This document shows, one piece after another, positions 60,588 to 64,000 of a stretch of 64,000 nt of DNA. This DNA comes from Mycolicibacterium canariasense. Its GTDB lineage: Bacteria; Actinomycetota; Actinomycetes; Mycobacteriales; Mycobacteriaceae. Position 1 is the stretch's first letter, and each line of letters begins with the position of its first letter. The stretch lies in contig NZ_LQOL01000068.1 of assembly GCF_002101555.1 (NCBI RefSeq), positions 1 to 64,000 on the forward strand, written 5' to 3'. The notes below the pieces were generated by a model. The model was not told the origin of the DNA, did not search any database, and saw only the letters and a list, made by a program, of their open reading frames with translations. The position numbers and the translations under genes are program-made.

Positions 60588-61942
60588 GCGCTGCCTTCTT
60601 CTTCGGCTTGTTTGTGCTCACGGCTGATCTCCACCATGAAATTGGCGAAGTACCCGGTGAACTGTGGGTCGCTCATCATCTGCCATCTCGGTGCCAGCAG
60701 TTTCATATAGCGCTCGACGTAGAGGAACTGCTTGCCGATCAGCACCAGCTCGCGCGGCAGCTTCACATCGTAGACGTCGGCCAGGGTCGAGAGCTGCTTG
60801 CCGATCTCGGCGTAACTCATCTCGCCGAGTGAGGACATCGTCAGCGGCGTGGCGAAGCGTTCCAGGTCCTTGGCCGCCTGCGCCTCCGGCTTGACGGTGC
60901 CCACCGCACCCATCAGCACCACGATCTTGCCCGCCGCGGCATGGTCCTTCTTCACCAGCAGCGCATAGACCAGCTCGCGCAGCAGCCAGCGGGTGCGCGG
61001 GTCGATACGGCCCATGATCCCGAAGTCGAAGAAGACGATCTTGCCGTCGTCGTCGACGTAGAGGTTGCCGGCGTGCAGGTCACCGTGGAACAGGCCGTGC
61101 CGCAGGCCGCCCTCGAACACGCTGAACAGCAGGGCCTTCACCAACGCCTCGCCGTCGAAGCCCTTCTTGCGGATGCTGGCGACGTCGTCGATGCGGGTGC
61201 CCTGGATGCGTTCCATGGTGAGCACGCGCTCGCTGGTCAGATCCCAGTACACCTGCGCCACCCGGATGTTCTCGCCCAGCGGGGAGGCGTGCATGTGCGC
61301 CACCCAGGCGTCCATGGATTGCGCTTCCAGGCGGAAGTCGAGTTCCTCGGCCAGGTTGTCGGAGAAGTCGGCGACCACGTCCTGGGCCGACAGCCGCCGG
61401 CCCAACTTGGCCAGCTCGACGATCTGCGCCCCACGTTTGAGGATCTGTAGGTCGGCGGCCACCCGGCGGCGGATGCCGGGCCGCTGGATCTTGACCACCA
61501 CCTCTTCGCCGGTGTGCAGGGTGGCGTAGTGCACCTGGGCGATGGACGCCGACGCGAACGGGGTCTCGTCGAACGATTTGAACAGGTTCTGCGGTTCGTC
61601 GCCGAGTTCCTCCTTGAAGAGCTTGTGCACGGCGTCGGGGTCGGCGGGCGGCACCCGGTCGAGCAATCCGCGGAATTCCCGCGACAGCGGCTCGCCGAAG
61701 GCGCCCGGGCTGGACGCGATGATCTGGCCGAACTTGACGTAGGTGGGGCCCAGGTCGGCGAAGGCCTGGGGAACCTGCTTGATGATCTTCTGCTGCAGGC
61801 TGCCTTTGCCCAGGATGTTGCTGACGACGCGGGCGCCGGCCCGGGTGACCTGCCAGCCGGTAGCGCCGATCCGGGCGGCTTCGACGGGCAGCGGCACCCG
61901 ATCGAGCCTGGCGACCTCGCGGTGCTTGGCTTGAGTGCTCAT
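60584..61942 (-). CDS. ABC1/UbiB-family atypical kinase (Rv0647c-like)
   Basis: This 452-residue atypical kinase-like ATPase has the KxGQ motif (YVKFGQIIASSPGAFG), the AQVHYATLHTGEEVVVKIQRPG segment, HGDLHAGNLYVDDDG and FFDFGIMG. Family members support isoprenoid quinone or lipid metabolism. In mycobacteria, which use menaquinone, the role is unclear. ATG at 61942; it is coupled to lipG by a four-base overlap, as in Rv0647c-Rv0646c. Confidence 0.92.
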   Translation of the reverse strand: MSTQAKHREVARLDRVPLPVEAARIGATGWQVTRAGARVVSNILGKGSLQQKIIKQVPQAFADLGPTYVKFGQIIASSPGAFGEPLSREFRGLLDRVPPADPDAVHKLFKEELGDEPQNLFKSFDETPFASASIAQVHYATLHTGEEVVVKIQRPGIRRRVAADLQILKRGAQIVELAKLGRRLSAQDVVADFSDNLAEELDFRLEAQSMDAWVAHMHASPLGENIRVAQVYWDLTSERVLTMERIQGTRIDDVASIRKKGFDGEALVKALLFSVFEGGLRHGLFHGDLHAGNLYVDDDGKIVFFDFGIMGRIDPRTRWLLRELVYALLVKKDHAAAGKIVVLMGAVGTVKPEAQAAKDLERFATPLTMSSLGEMSYAEIGKQLSTLADVYDVKLPRELVLIGKQFLYVERYMKLLAPRWQMMSDPQFTGYFANFMVEISREHKQAEEEGSA

Positions 61943-61997
61943 GCCTGCAGTGTCTCAAAACCGCCGGTAGCACCAAAACCTGCGGTGGGTTTCGGGC

Positions 61998-62055
61998 CGA
62001 GATCGACGAAATGGCGGTGCGAGAGGCGCCCGCTACCGCCATTTCGTCGTTCTCG
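61998..62055 (-). terminator. Hairpin terminator after the DinB pair
   Basis: Arms 61998-62018 and 62035-62055 pair over 21 bp with one mismatch, including a perfect 15-bp run (CGACGAAATGGCGGT), around a 16-base loop. It begins just after the stop of the upstream minus-strand DinB gene. There is no U-tract. Confidence 0.7.
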
Positions 62056-62057
62056 AC

Positions 62058-62657
62058 CTACACCGCGGCCGGGCGCCAGCGCTTGAGCCAGTCCGTCTCC
62101 GGCCACTCCTCGGCGGCGGCGAGCAACTCGTACATGGTGGCCCCGTCCACGCTCTCGCGGACGATGTCGGCATGCCCGGCGTGCCGGGACAGCTCCTCGA
62201 CCAAGTGCAGCAGCACCCACCGCACCGACCAGTGGTCGATGTCTTGGGGGAACCATGGCACGTCGTGGGGCACCGGCACCGGCGCGTCCAGGTCGGCTTC
62301 GCCGAACACCCGTAAGGTCTCGGCGTTCTGCGCCACCAAGTCCTCGATGAGCCCGGCCAGCGTCTCGTCCTCGCGCATCACGTACTGGTCCTCGTACTCG
62401 GCCATCAGTTCGTCCATCGGCCGGGCATCCGGCGCGGGCATGGCCGGTGCGTGCTCGGCGCGTTCGGTCCAGCCCTTCTGACAGAAGGTGACGTGCTTGA
62501 TCAGCCCGCCGATGGACAGCGCACTGACCGTCGGCGTGGTCCGGGCCTGCTCGTCGGTGAGGCCGTAGGACACCCCGAGGAACGCGTTCTGCTGGAAGGC
62601 CAAGAAGTTGATCAGGGTCTGGCGCTCGCCGGCGGCGGGATCGGGCATTCCGGGCAT
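62058..62657 (-). CDS. DinB/DUF664-family protein
   Basis: This 199-residue four-helix-bundle protein of the DinB/YfiT superfamily has metal-ligand histidines in LIKHVTFCQKGW and VLLHLVEELSRHAGHADIVRE. In actinobacteria, such enzymes are often mycothiol- or bacillithiol-dependent transferases. ATG at 62657 lies 2 bp after the stop of a second DinB gene, so the two form one operon. It ends at a hairpin terminator. Confidence 0.88.
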   Translation of the reverse strand: MPGMPDPAAGERQTLINFLAFQQNAFLGVSYGLTDEQARTTPTVSALSIGGLIKHVTFCQKGWTERAEHAPAMPAPDARPMDELMAEYEDQYVMREDETLAGLIEDLVAQNAETLRVFGEADLDAPVPVPHDVPWFPQDIDHWSVRWVLLHLVEELSRHAGHADIVRESVDGATMYELLAAAEEWPETDWLKRWRPAAV

Positions 62658-62659
62658 GT

Positions 62660-63190
62660 CTAGCTCTCCTTCTTGTTGGTGTGGATGTAAAGATCACGGA
62701 TGCAAGCGATTTCGGCTCCGTGGTGGATCATCTCGCGGTTGATGTGCAGTACCAGCACGGCCATCGAATGGTCGGCATAGGCGCCCTCGGCAGGTCCGCA
62801 GGGTCGGGCCAGGCCGGCCTCGGTGAGCCCGCGCACTCCCGCGATCCAGCGTGCATAGGCGTCGTCGAGCTGGTCCAGCGCACCGGCCGCCGACGTCGCG
62901 TAGGGCCAGGACTCATAGTCCGCGGGCGGCCCGCCGAAATGGGAGTGGTTGCGCATGGCCAGCACCCCGACGATGACGTGCGCGAGCCGCCACGCGATGG
63001 TGGTGAACGGTTCCGGCCGCGGTGGCGGATAGGCGAAATCGACGACCGTCCCGGTTGCCCGGGGGTGCACCGTCCAGCAGCCCGGGACCGGCTCCCAGAA
63101 GTACTCGTCGTCGGTCAGGCCGTGCAGGCGTGGGCGCAGCTGATGCGTCCAGTGGAAATCCAGCTGGTCGGCCAGCAGTTCGGTGTCCAT
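62660..63190 (-). CDS. DinB-family protein (second of pair)
   Basis: This 176-residue DinB-superfamily protein has histidines placed as for a metal-dependent transferase (AWRLAHVIVGVLAMRNHSHFGG, LHINREMIHHGAEIACIRDLY). It is the first gene of a two-gene operon with DUF664-type DinB. It is divergent from the WYL regulator gene, with a perfect dyad in the 61-bp promoter region, so it is probably controlled by that regulator. Confidence 0.86.
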   Translation of the reverse strand: MDTELLADQLDFHWTHQLRPRLHGLTDDEYFWEPVPGCWTVHPRATGTVVDFAYPPPRPEPFTTIAWRLAHVIVGVLAMRNHSHFGGPPADYESWPYATSAAGALDQLDDAYARWIAGVRGLTEAGLARPCGPAEGAYADHSMAVLVLHINREMIHHGAEIACIRDLYIHTNKKES

Positions 63191-63210
63191 GGGACCACCT
63201 TGACAGGCTT

Positions 63211-63231
63211 ATAGGACAGTTTCGGTCCTAT
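63211..63231. promoter_or_regulatory. Operator dyad between DinB pair and WYL regulator
   Basis: A perfect 7-bp inverted repeat ATAGGAC (63211-63217) and GTCCTAT (63225-63231) with 7-bp spacer sits in the short divergent promoter. A TTGACA lies at 63200-63205 on the plus strand. It is well placed for autoregulation by the YafY-like protein. Confidence 0.6.
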
Positions 63232-63251
63232 GAATGAATCAGAATGGTGAC

Positions 63252-64000
63252 ATGAGTACCGCCAGGGTCCTGCAGCTGCTCGGTCTGCTGCAATCGCGCC
63301 GGGTGTGGACCTCCGACGAACTGGCCGAACGGCTGGAGGTCACCGCCCGCAGCGTGCGCCGCGATATCGAGCGGCTGCGTGACCTCGGCTATCCCGTGCA
63401 CGCCAGCAAGGGGCACGGTGGCGGCTATCAACTGGGCGCCGGCGCCGCCCTGCCGCCGCTGCTGCTCGACCCGGACGAGGCCGTCGCGATGGCCGTCTGC
63501 CTGCGGCTGGCGGCCGGGGGCAGCGTCGCCGGTGTCGGCGAGTCGGCCCTGCGCGCGCTGTCCAAACTCGACCAGGTGATGCCCGCCCGGTTGCGATCGC
63601 AGGTGGCGGCCGTGCACGACACCACCGTCACGCTCACCTCGGCCACCGAGGACGTGGTCGACCCGGACATCCTGATGACCCTGGCCCGCGCGAGCCGCGA
63701 CCACGAACACATCAGCTGCGGCTACGTCGACATCCGGGGCAACGCCACCCAGCGCCGCCTGGAGCCCTACCAGCTGGTGACCACCGGCCGGCGTTGGTAT
63801 CTGCTGGCCTACGACCGGGACCGGGCGGACTGGCGCAGCCTGCGATTGGACCGGATGTCCGACGTCCGCGCGCTGGGCAGTACCTTCGTGCCCCGCGACG
63901 CACCCGATGCCGCCGACTACGTGCGCCGAGCGATCAGCTCGTCGCCGTACCGATACGTCGCGCGGGTGCGCTACCACGCCACCCAGGACGTTGTCGCCCA
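63252..64000 (+). CDS. YafY/WYL-type transcriptional regulator, cut by window end
   Basis: About 249 codons are visible. The N-terminus is a DeoR-like winged helix (ARVLQLLGLLQSRRVWTSDELAERLEVTARSVRRDIERLRDLG). A WYL domain follows near residue 155 (CGYVDIRGNATQRRLEPYQLVTTGRRWYLLAYD). WYL proteins bind small ligands or single-stranded DNA/RNA and regulate adjacent genes. ATG at 63252 follows the divergent operator. Usual length for the family is about 310-330 residues, so roughly 70 residues lie beyond the window. Confidence 0.92.
   Translation, partial: MSTARVLQLLGLLQSRRVWTSDELAERLEVTARSVRRDIERLRDLGYPVHASKGHGGGYQLGAGAALPPLLLDPDEAVAMAVCLRLAAGGSVAGVGESALRALSKLDQVMPARLRSQVAAVHDTTVTLTSATEDVVDPDILMTLARASRDHEHISCGYVDIRGNATQRRLEPYQLVTTGRRWYLLAYDRDRADWRSLRLDRMSDVRALGSTFVPRDAPDAADYVRRAISSSPYRYVARVRYHATQDVVA

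Overview
The window is high-GC actinobacterial DNA, almost certainly from a non-tuberculous mycobacterium (Mycolicibacterium/Mycobacterium). The evidence is a block recD-recB-recC, echA3, a DUF2510 protein, a glyoxalase-II-like gene, tRNAs, rpmG, hadA-hadB-hadC, tRNA-Trp, secE, nusG, rplK, rplA, then lipG and an ABC1 kinase. This is the gene order I know from M. tuberculosis Rv0629c-Rv0647c. Other mycobacterial markers are a cutinase, a PE-PPE-domain protein and GTG starts. The mmaA1-4 methyltransferase genes that separate rplA from lipG in M. tuberculosis are absent here.

Region 1 (1-19.4 kb) looks like a metal-resistance island. A 5'-truncated MFS transporter lies at the left edge. Next is a tightly overlapping arsenic operon on the minus strand: arsR, acr3, arsC, a second low-molecular-weight arsenate-reductase-like gene, and a FAD/NAD oxidoreductase lacking four residues of its FAD-binding loop. 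A pyruvate-kinase-like gene and a DUF5994 gene follow. The copper and cell-wall module comes next: a Met/His-rich DUF305 lipoprotein, a two-component system, a multicopper oxidase, an L,D-transpeptidase, a BlaI-type repressor with an M56 protease, an NlpC/P60 hydrolase, a small membrane protein, a CopB-type P-ATPase and CopZ. Three sets of candidate operators suggest a joint response to copper and envelope stress: ACCGAATCTT shared by the DUF305 and oxidase promoters, a CTACT/AGTAG dyad at two promoters, and a CsoR/RicR-like palindrome before copZ.

Region 2 (19.4-38.5 kb) starts with about 950 bp without a recognisable gene. It then carries a PE-PPE-domain protein, a cutinase, a DUF7159-like Pro/Thr-rich protein, a polytopic membrane protein, TspO, a flippase-like protein with an embedded kinase-like domain, and a receptor Ser/Thr kinase fused to a periplasmic solute-binding domain. 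After these come a NYN/OST-HTH protein, a fatty-acid desaturase coupled to a GAF-ANTAR regulator, a three-gene glycan cluster (GT4, an alpha-toroid-like protein, GH130) and a 49-residue membrane peptide.

Region 3 (38.5-64 kb) is the conserved core. RecBCD leads into a 0.6-kb cassette in which four copies of a ~30-bp repeat, two on each side in inverted orientation, flank a small gene proposed to encode a winged-helix protein. Downstream are echA3, two accessory genes (one a DUF2235 protein without its serine nucleophile), and the had/translation block with three tRNAs. The window closes with an ECF42-type sigma factor and YCII partner, lipG, the ABC1 kinase, two DinB proteins and a WYL regulator cut by the window end.

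The strongest leads are the repeat-flanked cassette, the receptor-kinase fusion, the copper/cell-wall regulatory module and the in-frame deletion in the ars oxidoreductase.
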